From contig CM026400.1 of the NCBI GenBank assembly GCA_014843695.1, positions 9,969,956 through 10,033,955 of the forward strand: a stretch of 64,000 nucleotides of DNA, given 5' to 3'. This document shows, one piece after another, positions 49,870 through 61,478 of the stretch. The stretch is from Archivesica marissinica. Its lineage: Eukaryota; Mollusca; Bivalvia; Venerida; Vesicomyidae. The notes under the pieces were generated by a model. That model worked only from the letters and a program-made list of their open reading frames with translations, made no database searches and was not told where the DNA came from. Numbering within the stretch: the stretch's first letter is position 1; each line of letters starts with the position of its first letter. Both the position numbers and the translations under genes were made by a program.

Positions 49870-50094
49870 TCATTTTTTACTTAGCAACTCTTTGATCTGT
49901 ATTTCTTGAACTTGACATTTTGCCATCTTAATTCCACTTTTTGTCTTCTGGAAGCTTCTGTTGACAGACTTCATGTTTAACTGTACATCAACCTTCTCGA
50001 GGACTTCGCTTAACCTCTGCACCAAGATGTTGGCGGCATGTCTGTGGCCATAAGCAGCTAACTGTCGCTTCGATGTTCGTACAAGGCGATGATC
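49870..50094 (-). CDS. Terminal coding exon of an unrecognised minus-strand gene
   Basis: On the minus strand a good acceptor (CACGCTACTTTCAG) is followed by 75 codons that end in TGA at 49872-49870. The frame opens DHRLVRTSKRQLAAYGH and ends QIKELLSKK. The exon has balanced codon use, unlike the surrounding repeats. The protein is helical in character, with a heptad-like stretch (NILVQRLSEVLEKV) and a basic C-terminus; there is no signal peptide or membrane segment. It starts in phase 0, matching the two upstream exons. I do not recognise the family. That this is coding rests on open frame, acceptor, phase agreement and natural composition; the link to the upstream exons is inference. Confidence 0.75.
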   Translation of the reverse strand, partial: DHRLVRTSKRQLAAYGHRHAANILVQRLSEVLEKVDVQLNMKSVNRSFQKTKSGIKMAKCQVQEIQIKELLSKK

Positions 50095-50428
50095 CTGAAA
50101 GTAGCGTGTGATAGTTAGGACTAATCGTGCATATATGCATTGTTGTTATGGTGACAGAATTGAATACAAATGAAAGGAATTAATTGTTGTCGGCCCCCAT
50201 TACTTGTGCCTAACTATTTTGCTAATATTCTAAGTAAATACCTTTTAATTATATCATCATTTACCAGAATAAATATTTCGGAGGTGTGTGTGTGGGGGGG
50301 GGGGGGCGGGGCGGGGGGGGGGCTAATAAACCTTTTTCGATTGATTTCAGGATTTCATTTTGGAAGTAAAAAAATCACTAATTTTGCTATTTTTCTTAGG
50401 CCATACGACAAAATGATGTGACGTTGCC
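50095..50428. other. Intronic interval with a long G-rich run
   Basis: Part of the last intron of the minus-strand gene. Positions about 50284-50321 are gtgtgtgtgg followed by more than 25 G interrupted by single C's, a strong G-quadruplex candidate on the plus strand (C-rich on the transcribed RNA). No exon is seen. Confidence 0.5.
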
Positions 50429-50937
50429 CACAGGAGCCGGTCACAAGCTAGACTGTAATGTACCATCACAGGAGCCGGTCACAAGCTAGACTGTAATGTA
50501 CCATCACAGGAGCCGGTCACAAGCTAGACTGTAATGTAACATCACAGGAGCCAGTCACAAGCTAGACTGTAATGTAACATCACAGGAGCCGGTCACAAGC
50601 TAGACTGTAATGTAACATCACAGGAGCCGGTCACAAGCTAGACTGTAATGTAACATTACAGGAGCCGGTCACAAGCTAGACTGTAATGTAACATCACAGG
50701 AGCCGGTCACAAGCTAGACTGTAATGTAACATCACAGGAGCCGGTCACAAGCTAGACTGTAATGTAACATCACAGGAGCCGGTCACAAGCTAGACTGTAA
50801 TGTAACATCACAGGAGCCGGTCACAAGCTAGACTGTAATGTACATTACAGGAGCCGGTCACAAGCTAGACTGTAATGTAACATTACAGGAGCCGGTCACA
50901 AGCTAGACTGTAATGTAACATCACAGGAGCCGGTCAC
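50429..50937. repeat. 38-bp tandem array, about 13-14 copies (intronic)
   Basis: The unit contains cacaggagccggtcacaagc and tagactgtaatgtaacat. Very homogeneous. It is fused to the 34-bp array. Confidence 0.96.
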
Positions 50938-52190
50938 TGCGACATTTACTGTAGTTACTGTCAGTGAACTGAAACACATTTACTGTAGGTACTGTCAGTG
51001 AGATCAAAGACATTTACTGTAGGTACTGTCAGTGAGTTCAAAGACATTTACTGTAGTTACTGTCAGTGAACACAAAGACATTTACTGTAGTTACTGTCAG
51101 TGAACACAAAGACATTTACTGTAGGTACTGTCAGTAAACACAAAGACATTTACTGTAGTTACTGTCAGTGAACTCAAACACATTTACTGTAGGTACTGTC
51201 AGTGAAATCAAAGACATTTACTGTAGTTACTGTCAGTGAATTCAAAGACATTTACTGTAGTTACTGTCAGTGAACTGAAAGACATTTACTGTAGTTACTG
51301 TCGGTGAATACAAAGACATTTACTGTAGGTACTGTCAGTAAACACAAAGACATTTACTGTAGTTACTGTCAGTGAACTGAAACACATTTACTGTAGGTAC
51401 TGTCAGTGAGATCAAAGACATTTACTGTAGGTACTGTCAGTGAGTTCAAAGACATTTACTGTAGTTACTGTCAGTGAACTGAAAGACATTTACTGTAGTT
51501 ACTGTCGGTGAATACAAAGACATTTACTGTAGGTACTGTCGGTGAACTGAAAGACATTTACTGTAGTTACTGTCGGTGAACACAAAGACATTTACTGTAG
51601 GTACTGTCGGTGAACACCAAGACATTTACTGTAGTTACTGTCAGTGAGTTCAAAGACATTTACTGTAGGTACTGTCAGTAAACACAAAGACATTTACTGT
51701 AGTTACTGTCAGTGAACACAAACACATTTACTGTAGGTACTGTCAGTGAGTTCAAAGACATTTACTGTAGTTACTGTCAGTGAACTGAAAGACATTTACT
51801 GTAGTTACTGTCGGTGAACACAAAGACATTTACTGTAGGTACTGTCAGTAAACACAAAGACATTTACTGTAGTTACTGTCGGTGAACACAAAGACATTTA
51901 CTGTAGGTACTGTCAGTAAACACAAAGACATTTACTGTAGTTACTGTCGGTGAACACAAAGACATTTACTGTAGTTACTGTCAGTGAGTTCAAAGACATT
52001 TACTGTAGTTACTGTCAGTAAATACAAAGAAATTTACTGTAGGTACTGTCAGTGAACACAAAGATATTTACTGTAGTTATTGTCAGTAAACACAAAGACA
52101 TTTACTGTAGTTACTGTCAGTGAATACAAAGAAATTTACTGTAGGTACTGTCAGTGAACACAAAGACATTTACTGTAGTTACTGTCAGAC
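50938..52190. repeat. 34-bp tandem array, about 37 copies (intronic)
   Basis: The unit contains gacatttactgtagttactg and tcagtgaac-caaa. gtt/ggt and cag/cgg variants occur. It starts only about 12 bp inside the intron, next to the donor of the exon at 52203-52301. Confidence 0.96.
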
Positions 52191-52202
52191 CATGGTTAAT
52201 AC

Positions 52203-52301
52203 CTTCATCTGAGCTCGCACAATTTCACTGAGATAGCGCTCATGTTCATCTACGTCCTCACCCTGAGACATCAGACACAGCCGCGCCTCCTCCTCTATAA
52301 T
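52203..52301 (-). CDS. Penultimate coding exon of the minus-strand gene
   Basis: 99 bp, 33 codons, phase 0 on both sides. On the minus strand the acceptor is TTTTGTGTTGATAG and the donor is CAGATGAAG|GTATTAAC (GT at 52202-52201). The peptide runs IIEEEARLCLMSQGEDV..., ending ERYLSEIVRAQMK, a charged helical sequence. An alternative acceptor six bases in (ATTATAG) would also keep frame, shortening it by about two residues plus one base class to be checked. A duplicated, minisatellite-disrupted copy of its 5' half lies just upstream at 52391-52892. Protein family not recognised. Confidence 0.75.
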
Positions 52302-52390
52302 CTATCAACACAAAATACCAGACATATCACTGTAAGTACAGAGATACAGATAGATTTCATTATTTATAGAGAATGATCAAATTAGTATAA

Positions 52391-52892
52391 AACAGATCTA
52401 TATCACCCCGAGACATCCGGCACAGCCGCGAGACATCCGACACAGCCGCGAGACATCCGGCACAGCCGTCAGACATCCGGCACAGCTGTGAGACATCCGG
52501 CACAGCTGTGAGACATCCAGCACAGCCACGAGACATCCGTCACAGCCGCAAGACATCCAGCACAGCCGCGAGACATCCGTCACAGCAGCAAGACATCTGG
52601 CACAGCCGTCTGACATCCAGCACAGCCGCGAGACATCCGGCACAGCTGCGAGACATCCAGCACAGCCGCGAGACATCCAGCACAACTACGAGACATCCAG
52701 CACAGCCGCGAGACACCCGGCACAGCCGCGAGACACCCAGCACAGCCGCAAGACATCCAGTACAGCCACGAGACATCCGTCACAGCCGCAAGACATCCAG
52801 CACAGCCACGAGACATCCGGAACAGCTGTGAGACATCCGGCACAGCCGCGCTTCCTCTATAGCATGTCAACACAAAATATCAGATATATCAC
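52391..52892 (-). pseudogene. Duplicated exon half expanded into a 20-bp minisatellite
   Basis: The outer parts match the true exon and its acceptor: 'cagccgcgcttcctctata' and 'tcaacacaaaatatcag' at 52849-52890 correspond to 52277-52318 ('cagccgcgcctcctcctctataat', 'tcaacacaaaataccag'). Between them lie about 23 copies of the 20-bp unit cacagccgcgagacatccgg, clearly derived from the exon segment gagacatcagacacagccgcg. Twenty is not divisible by three, so the copy cannot encode the original peptide. Open frames on both strands (MSRGCAGCLAAV..., HPAQPRDIRHS...) are artefacts. Confidence 0.8.
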
Positions 52893-52904
52893 CGGCTGTA
52901 TGCA

Positions 52905-53574
52905 TAAATGTTTAAAATAGATCGACATCCTCGCTTCGAGACAGAACAGGCATTACAGCATATAAAATAGATCTACATCCTCGCTCCGAGACAGAACAGG
53001 CATCACAGCATATAAAATAGATCTACATCCTCGCTCCGAGACAGAACAGGCATCACAGCATATAAAATAGATCTACATTCTCGCTCCGAGACAGATCAGG
53101 GATCACAGCATATAAAATAGATATACATTCTCGCTCCGAGACAGATCAGGGATCACAGAATATAAAATAGATATACATTCTCGCTCCGAGACAGATCAGG
53201 GATCACAGCATATAAAATAGATCTACATCCTCGCTCCGAGACAGATCAGGGATCACAGCATATAAAATAGATCTACATCCTCGCTCCGAGACAGATCCAG
53301 CATCACAGCATATAAAATAGATCTACATCCTCCCTCCGAGACAGATCCAGCATCACAGCATATAAAATAGATCTACATCCTCGCTCCGAGACAGAACAGG
53401 CATTACAGCATATAAAATAGATCTACATCCTCGCTCCGAGACAGATCCAGCATCACAGCATATAAAATAGATCTACATCCTCGCTCCGAGACAGATCCAG
53501 CATTACAGCATATAAAATAGATCTACATCCTCGCTCCGAGACAGAACAGGCATTACAGCATATAAAATAATCAC
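52905..53574. repeat. 50-bp tandem array, about 13 copies, with exon-like core (intronic)
   Basis: The unit contains gatctacatcctcgctccga, gacagaacaggcatcacagc and atataaaata. The stretch atctacatcctcgctccgag + aca aligns with the exon at 52247-52269 (atctacgtcctcaccctgag + aca) with four differences, all transitions. A third exon-derived block is therefore likely, though shorter than the 20-bp case. Confidence 0.9.
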
Positions 53575-53838
53575 TGGGACATCTACCTCATTTAATAGTT
53601 TCAGTAACACCGGGACACCTACCTCATCTAATTGTTTCAGTAACACTGGGACACCTACTTCATTTAATGGTTTCAGTAACACTGGGACACCTACCTCATC
53701 TAATGGTTTCAGTAACACTGGGACACCTACCTCATATAATCATTTAAGTAACACTGGGACACCTACCTCATCTAATGGTTTCAGTAACACTGGGACACCT
53801 ACCTCATCTAATGGCTTCAGTAACACTGGGACACCTAC
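53575..53838 (-). repeat. 36-bp array duplicating an exon end and its splice donor
   Basis: About 7-8 copies of a 36-bp unit that on the minus strand reads GTAGGTGTCCCAGTGTTACT + GAAACCATTAGATGAG. The unit is the last 30 bases of the adjacent exon plus the first six bases of its intron, so most copies end in a fresh GAG|GTAGGT donor. In frame, each adds VGVPVLLKPLDE. The frame from the exon stays open through two units and meets TGA at 53742-53740 in the third. Confidence 0.9.
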
Positions 53839-53952
53839 CTCATCTAATGGTTGCAGTAACACTGGGACATGATCCTTTAAGTTGTGCTTATCGCTAAGGT
53901 GGATTGATTCAAAAACAAGCTGGCGGACGTAGATCTGAGCACTCAATATTGC
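53839..53952 (-). CDS. Internal coding exon of the minus-strand gene, with duplicated donor
   Basis: 114 bp, 38 codons, phase 0 at both ends. The acceptor is TATTTTGTAG (53953-53962); the proximal donor is GATGAG|GTAGGTG (GT at 53838-53837). The peptide opens AILSAQIYVRQLVFES and ends DHVPVLLQPLDE, a helical, mildly hydrophobic sequence with no domain I can name. The last 30 bases were duplicated into the adjoining 36-bp array, so donors at about 53802 and 53766 could extend the exon in frame by 12 or 24 residues. Upstream exons are not seen before the contig end at 55245. Confidence 0.75.
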
Positions 53953-54021
53953 CTACAAAATATAATATTAAGTGCATTGATTGAAATACAATATAACACT
54001 TCATACAAAATATCTCTGACA

Positions 54022-54215
54022 CCGTCGTCATGGTCTAGTGGTTATGGCATCTGCCTACGGAGTGGCAGGTCGAAGGTTCAAACCTTGTCAGGGTTTCATT
54101 TTGATATGGCCAGTTGGTGAGCCACCAGCTAGTTAAAAAATGGTCACCCATCAGCCTGGTCTGCGAGGATAGGATTTGGGAAGTACTGATGTATATGAGT
54201 TGTCTCATAACGTGC
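54022..54215 (+). mobile_element. SINE family B, copy 2
   Basis: A box tggtctagtgg; B box ggttcaaacct (degenerate). The body matches 23270-23470: 'gatatggccagttggtgagc', 'ccagctagttaa', 'gggaagtactgatgt', then 'tgtctcataa'. It lies in an intron of the minus-strand gene, in antisense orientation to it, if the gene continues upstream. Confidence 0.83.
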
Positions 54216-54230
54216 GGTCTGGTCAATAAC

Positions 54231-54582
54231 AGGCTATGTCACAACGTTAGATCTGGTCGACAACCGGCTATGTCACAACGTTAGATCTGGTCAACAACCG
54301 GCTATGTCACAACGTTAGATCTGGTCGATAACCGGCTATGTCACAACGTTAGATCTGGTCGACAACCGGCTATGTCACAACGTTAGATCTGGTCGACAAC
54401 CGGCTATGTCACAACGTTAGATCTGGTCGACAACCGGCTATGTCACAACGTTAGATCTGGTCGACAACCGGCTATGTCACAACGCTAGATCTGGTTGACA
54501 ACCGGCTATGTCACAACGTTAGATCTGGTTGACAACCGGCTATGTCACAACGTTAGATCTGGTTGACAACCGGCTATGTCAC
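54231..54582. repeat. 34-bp tandem array, about 10 copies
   Basis: The unit contains cggctatgtcacaacgttag and atctggtcgacaac; cgac/tgac/cgat variants. It starts directly after the SINE. Confidence 0.96.
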
Positions 54583-54651
54583 ATACGTTCCAAGCATTCT
54601 CATTGGTTTAGTGAAAGTCTCAGATTCAACAAATCATTAAAGTTTTGTAAC

Positions 54652-55245
54652 GTCAAGGCCACATTCTTAACAATGAGAGAATTGGTATTCACTAACACAA
54701 TGTGGAGAGGAAACTGGTCGTCAGTCCACCGACACAAACTTAACAATGAGAGAATTGGTATTCACTAACACAATGTGGAGAGGAAACTGGTCGTCAGTCC
54801 ACCGACACAAACTTAACAATGAGAGAATTGGTATTCACTAACACAATGTGGAGAGGAAACTGGTCGTCAGTCCACCGACACAAACTTAACAATGAGAGAA
54901 TTGGTATTCACTAACACAATGTGGAGAGGAAACTGGTCGTCAGTCCACCGACACAAACTTAACAATGAGAGAATTGGTATTCACTAACACAATGTGGAGA
55001 GGAAACTGGTCGTCAGTCCACCGACACAAACTTAACAATGAGAGAATTGGTATTCACTAACACAATGTGGAGAGGAAACTGGTCGTCAGTCCACCGACAC
55101 AAACTTAACAATGAGAGAATTGGTATTCACTAACACAATGTGGAGAGGAAACTGGTCGTCAGTCCACCGACACAAACTTAACAATGAGAGAATTGGTATT
55201 CACTAACACAATGTGGAGAGGAAACTGGTCGTCAGTCCACCGACA
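54652..55245. repeat. 73-bp tandem array, at least 8 copies, running into a gap
   Basis: The unit contains cttaacaatgagagaattgg, tattcactaacacaatgtgg and agaggaaactggtcgtcagt. Copies are virtually identical, suggesting recent expansion. The contig ends inside the array. Confidence 0.96.
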
Positions 55246-56245
55246 NNNNNNNNNNNNNNNNNNNNNNNNNNNNNNNNNNNNNNNNNNNNNNNNNNNNNNN
55301 NNNNNNNNNNNNNNNNNNNNNNNNNNNNNNNNNNNNNNNNNNNNNNNNNNNNNNNNNNNNNNNNNNNNNNNNNNNNNNNNNNNNNNNNNNNNNNNNNNNN
55401 NNNNNNNNNNNNNNNNNNNNNNNNNNNNNNNNNNNNNNNNNNNNNNNNNNNNNNNNNNNNNNNNNNNNNNNNNNNNNNNNNNNNNNNNNNNNNNNNNNNN
55501 NNNNNNNNNNNNNNNNNNNNNNNNNNNNNNNNNNNNNNNNNNNNNNNNNNNNNNNNNNNNNNNNNNNNNNNNNNNNNNNNNNNNNNNNNNNNNNNNNNNN
55601 NNNNNNNNNNNNNNNNNNNNNNNNNNNNNNNNNNNNNNNNNNNNNNNNNNNNNNNNNNNNNNNNNNNNNNNNNNNNNNNNNNNNNNNNNNNNNNNNNNNN
55701 NNNNNNNNNNNNNNNNNNNNNNNNNNNNNNNNNNNNNNNNNNNNNNNNNNNNNNNNNNNNNNNNNNNNNNNNNNNNNNNNNNNNNNNNNNNNNNNNNNNN
55801 NNNNNNNNNNNNNNNNNNNNNNNNNNNNNNNNNNNNNNNNNNNNNNNNNNNNNNNNNNNNNNNNNNNNNNNNNNNNNNNNNNNNNNNNNNNNNNNNNNNN
55901 NNNNNNNNNNNNNNNNNNNNNNNNNNNNNNNNNNNNNNNNNNNNNNNNNNNNNNNNNNNNNNNNNNNNNNNNNNNNNNNNNNNNNNNNNNNNNNNNNNNN
56001 NNNNNNNNNNNNNNNNNNNNNNNNNNNNNNNNNNNNNNNNNNNNNNNNNNNNNNNNNNNNNNNNNNNNNNNNNNNNNNNNNNNNNNNNNNNNNNNNNNNN
56101 NNNNNNNNNNNNNNNNNNNNNNNNNNNNNNNNNNNNNNNNNNNNNNNNNNNNNNNNNNNNNNNNNNNNNNNNNNNNNNNNNNNNNNNNNNNNNNNNNNNN
56201 NNNNNNNNNNNNNNNNNNNNNNNNNNNNNNNNNNNNNNNNNNNNN
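55246..56245. other. Assembly gap, 1000 N
   Basis: Exactly 1000 N, a fixed-size scaffold gap between the 73-bp array and a contig that repeats 30.3-38 kb. Confidence 0.99.
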
Positions 56246-59200
56246 GCATGACACATAAACTCCACATTACCTCCTCTCTTCCTCAAAGGTGATCCTGAGG
56301 CATGACACATAAACTCCACATTACCTCCTCTCTTCCTCTCTCCCTCAAAGGTGATCCTGACGCATGACACATAAACTCCACATTACTCCCTCTCTCCCTC
56401 AAAGGTGATCCTGACGCATGACGCATAAACTCCACATTACTCCTCTCTTCCTCTCTCCCTCAAAGGTGATCCTGACGCATGTAAACTCCACATTACTTCC
56501 TCTCTTCCTCAAAGGTGATCATGACGCATGGCGCATAAACTCCACATTACTTCCTCTCTCCCTCAAAGGTGATCCTGAGGCAGTAAACTCCACATTACTT
56601 CCTCTCTCCCTCAAAGGTGATCCTGATGCATGACGCATAAACTCCACATTACTTTTTCCTCTCTCCCTCAAAGGTGATCATGAGGCATGACACATAACTC
56701 CACATTACTTTTTCCTCTCTCCCTCAAAGGTGATCCTGAGGCATGACACATAAACTCCACATTACCTCCTCTCTTCCTCAAAGGTGATCCTGAGGCATGA
56801 CACATAAACTCCACATTACTTCCTCTCTTCCTCTCTCCCTCAAAGGTGATCCTGAGGCATGACACATAAACTCCACATTACCTCCTCTCTTCCTCTCTCC
56901 CTCAAAGGTGATCATGACGCATGACGCATAAACTCCACATTACTTCCTCTCTCCCTCAAAGGTGATCCTGATGCATGACACATAAACTCCACATTACCTC
57001 CTCTCTTCCTCAAAGGTGATCCTGACGCATGACACATAAACTCCACATTACTTCCTCTCTCCCTCAAAGGTGATCCTGACGCATGACGCATACACTCCAC
57101 ATTACTTCCTCTCTCCCTCTCCCTAAAAGGTGATCCTGACGCATGACGCATAAACTCCACATTACTTCCTCTCTCCCTCAAAGGTGATCCTGACGCATGA
57201 TGCATAAACTCCACATTACTTCCTCTCTCCCTCAAAGGTGATCCTGACGCATGACGCATAAACTCCACATTACTTCCTCTCTCCCTCAAAGGTGATCCTG
57301 ACGCATGATGCATAAACTCCACATTACTTCCTCTCTCCCTCAAAGGTGATCCTGACGCATGACGCATAAACTCCACATTACTTCCTCTCCCGCTCTCTCC
57401 CTCAAAGGTGATCCTGACGCATGATGCATAAACTCCACATTACTTCCTCTCTCCCTCAAAGGTGATCCTGACGCATGATGCATAAACTCCACATTACCTC
57501 CTCTCTTCCTCAAAGGTGATCCTGAGGCATGACACATAAACTCCACATTACCTCCTCTCTTCCTCAAAGGTGATCCTGAGGCATGGCATAACTCCACATT
57601 ACTTCCTCTCCCTCTCCCTCAAAGGTGATCCTGACGCATGACGCATAAACTCCACATTACTTCCTCTCTCCCTCAAAGGTGATCCTGACGCATGACGCAT
57701 AAACTCCACATTACTTCCTCTCTCCCTCAAAGGTGATCCTGACGCATGACGCATAAACTCCACATTACTTCCTCTCTCCCTCAAAGGTGATCCTGACGCA
57801 TGACGCATAAACTCCACATTACTTCCTCTCTCCCTCAAAGGTGATCCTGACGCATGACACATAAACTCCACATTACTTCCTCTCCCCTCTCTCCCTCAAA
57901 GGTGATCCTGACGCATGACGCATAAACTCCACATTACTTCCTCTCTCCCTCAAAGGTGATCCTGACGCATGACGCATAAACTCCACATTACCTCCTCTCT
58001 CCCTCAAAGGTGATCCTGACGCATGACACATAAACTCCACATTACCTCCTCTCTTCCTCAAAGGTGATCCTGAGGCATGACGCATACACTCCACATTACT
58101 TCCTCTCCCTCTCCCTAAAAGGTGATCCTGACGCATGACGCATAAACTCCACATTACTTCCTCTCTCCCTCAAAGGTGATCCTGACGCATGATGCATAAA
58201 CTCCACATTACTTCCTCTCTCCCTCAAAGGTGATCCTGACGCATGACGCATAAACTCCACATTACTTCCTCTCTCCCTCAAAGGTGATCCTGACGCATGA
58301 TGCATAAACTCCACATTACTTCCTCTCTCCCTCAAAGGTGATCCTGACGCATGACGCATAAACTCCACATTACTTCCTCTCCCGCTCTCTCCCTCAAAGG
58401 TGATCCTGACGCATGATGCATAAACTCCACATTACTTCCTCTCTCCCTCAAAGGTGATCCTGACGCATGATGCATAAACTCCACATTACCTCCTCTCTCC
58501 CTAAAAGGTGATCCTGACGCATGACGCATAAACTCCACATTACTTCCTCTCTCCCTCAAAGGTGATCCTGATGCATGACACATAAACTCCACATTACTTC
58601 CTCTCCCCCTCTCTCCCTCAAAGGTGATCCTGACGCATGACACATAAACTCCACATTACTCCCTCTCTCCCTCAAAGGTGATCCTGACGCATGACGCATA
58701 AACTCCACATTACTTCCTCTCTCCCTCAAAGGTGATCCTGACGCATAAACTCCACATTACTTCCTCTCTCCCTCAAAGGTGATCATGACGCATGGCGCAT
58801 AAACTCCACATTACTTCCTCTCTCCCTCTCTCCCTAAAAGGTGATCCTGACGCATAAACTCCACATTACTTCCTCTCTCCCTCAAAGGTGATCCTGATGC
58901 ATGACGCATAAACTCCACATTACTTCCTCTCTCCCTCAAAGGTGATCCTGACGCATGACACATAAACTCCACATTACCTCCTCTCTTCCTCAAAGGTGAT
59001 CCTGAGGCATGACACATAAACTCCACATTACCTCCTCTCTTCCTCTCTCCCTCAAAGGTGATCCTGAGGCATGACACATAAACTCCACATTACCTCCTCT
59101 CTTCCTCTCTCCCTCAAAGGTGATCATGACGCATGACACATAAACTCCACATTACTTCCTCTCTCCCTCAAAGGTGATCCTGACGCATGACACATAAACT

Positions 59201-60251
59201 CCACATTACCTCCTCTCTTCCTCAAAGGTGATCCTGAGGCATGACACATAAACTCCACATTACCTCCTCTCTTCCTCAAAGGTGATCCTGAGGCATGACA
59301 CATAAACTCCACATTACCTCCTCTCTTCCTCTCTCCCTCAAAGGTGATCCTGAGGCATGACACATAAACTCCACATTACCTCCTCTCTTCCTCAAAGGTG
59401 ATCCTGAGGCATGACACATAAACTCCACATTACTTCCTCTCTCCCTCAAAGGTGATCCTGAGGCATGACACATAAACTCCACATTACTTCCTCTCTCTCC
59501 CTCAAAGGTGATCCTGACGCATGACACATAAACTCCACATTACCTCCTCTCTTCCTCTCTCCCTCAAAGGTGATCCTGAGGCATGACACATAAACTCCAC
59601 ATTACCTCCTCTCTTCCTCCCTCAAAGGTGATCCTGAGGCATGACACATAAACTCCACATTACCTCCTCTCTCTCCCTCAAAGGTGATCCTGAGGTAAGA
59701 CACTTAAACTCCACATTACTTCCTCTCTCCCTCAAAGGTGATCCTGAGGAGACACTAAACTCCACATTACTTCCTCTCTCCCTCAAAGGTGATCCTGAGG
59801 CAGGACACATCAACTCCACATTACTTCCTCTCTCTCCCTCTAAGGTGATCCTGAGGTAAGACACATAAACTCAACAATACCTCCTCTCTCCCTCAAAGGT
59901 GATCCTGAGGTAAGACACTTAAACTCCACATTACTTCCTCTCTCCCTCAAAGGTGATCCTGAGGCAGGACACATCAACTCCACATTACTTCCTCTCTCTC
60001 CCTCTAAGGTGATCCTGAGGTAAGACACATAAACTCAACAATACCTCCTCTCTCCCTCAAAGGTGATCCTGAGGTAAGACACTTAAACTCCACATTACTT
60101 CCTCTCTCCCTCAAAGGTGATCCTGAGGCAGGACACATCAACTCCACATTACTTCCTCTCTCTCCCTCTAAGGTGATCCTGAGGTAAGACACATAAACTC
60201 AACAATACCTCCTTTCTCCCTCAAAGGTGATCCTGAGGTAAGACACTTAAC
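56246..60251. repeat. 54-bp tandem array, second copy of 30309-34364
   Basis: Same unit and same succession of variants as the first copy. From 58096 to 59077 the offset to 32197-33178 is a constant 25,899 bp and the translated frames are identical. The contig begins within about 40 bp of the equivalent start of the first copy. Several single-base or partial-unit losses occur only here (for example 56578-56590, 59749-59760). Confidence 0.95.
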
Positions 60252-60727
60252 TTCAACATAAATGCATGGTTACTGATTCTAATGTAGATATATAGAATCA
60301 ACATAAATGCATGGTTACTGATTCTAATGTAGATATATAGATTCAACATAAATGCATGGTTACTGATTCTAATGTAGATATATAGATTCAACATAAATGC
60401 ATGGTTACTGATTCTAATGTAGATATATAGAATCAACATAAATGCATGGTTACTGATTCTAATGTAGATATATAGATCAACATAAATGCATGGTTACTGA
60501 TTCTAATGTAGATATATAGATTCAACATGAATGCATGGTTACTGATTCTAATGTAGATATATAGATCAACATGAATGCATGGTTACTGATTCTAATGTAG
60601 ATATATTGATTCAACATAAATGCATGGTTACTGATTCTAATGTAGATATATAGAATCAACATGAATGCATGGTTACTGATTCTAATGTAGATATATAGAT
60701 TCAACATAAATGCATGGTTACTGATTC
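60252..60727. repeat. 45-bp tandem array, second copy
   Basis: Equivalent to 34365-34886 with one unit fewer and two single-base losses (tagatcaac at about 60475 and 60565). Confidence 0.95.
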
Positions 60728-61090
60728 CCCTATAGGGGGAGACATATTGTTTTTATCATTACCGACTGCCCATTTGATCTTCGCATTTCATCTTAATAAT
60801 TTCTTGTTGGATTTTAACCCCAAACTTGGCATGAAGCATCAGTATGATGTCTAGTTGTGCATATTGTAATCCCATTCTGGTTGGAGGATTTACGGCCATT
60901 TGAACACAGCTCGTCATCCACGCTTCATTTCCAAAACTTCACAATGAAATACTGCATATGACTTTATTGCAATGACTTCATATATTCAACATTCCATACT
61001 GTTATCACTCCACTGCAACAGTGAGTGGGGAGACATACCTTTCTTTTTAAAAACAATCTCTAGTTGATTCTAATGTTGATATACAGCCGC
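60728..61090. repeat. Dispersed repeat, second copy lacking the 155-bp duplication
   Basis: Equivalent to 34887-35405, but the segment between the two 'catgaagca-cagtatgatg' repeats is missing, leaving a single copy at about 60830. Confidence 0.85.
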
Positions 61091-61284
61091 CTACATCCGC
61101 TATGTCAAAGTCGGTTATGTCGAATTATCCGGTTATTGCGAAGTCGATTCAAAGTCCCGTTTCAGACACTATCATTATACATAATTATAACTGGCTCTGT
61201 TTATAATCAAATTTCGTTAAATCAAACTTCGGTTATGTCGAGGTATTTTGTTCGGTCCGTCGGAATTTGACATAACGGATGTAG
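61091..61284. mobile_element. Terminal-inverted-repeat element, second copy
   Basis: Equivalent to 35406-35599, offset 25,685; no difference noticed. The inverted ends are at 61091-61109 and 61266-61284. Confidence 0.75.
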
Positions 61285-61292
61285 ACTAATTA

Positions 61293-61478
61293 TAGATTCT
61301 ACATGAATGAATGGTTATTGATTCCATCGTAGATATATAGATTCTACATGAATGAATGGTTATTGATTCCATCGTAGATATATAGATTCTACATGAATGA
61401 ATGGTTATGGATTCCATCGTAGATATATAGTTCTACATGAATGAATGGTTATTGATTCCATTGTCGATATATAGATTC
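61293..61478. repeat. Diverged 45-bp tandem, second copy
   Basis: Equivalent to 35608-35795 with one base missing at about 61430. The following unique spacer to 61710 equals 35796-36026. Confidence 0.9.
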
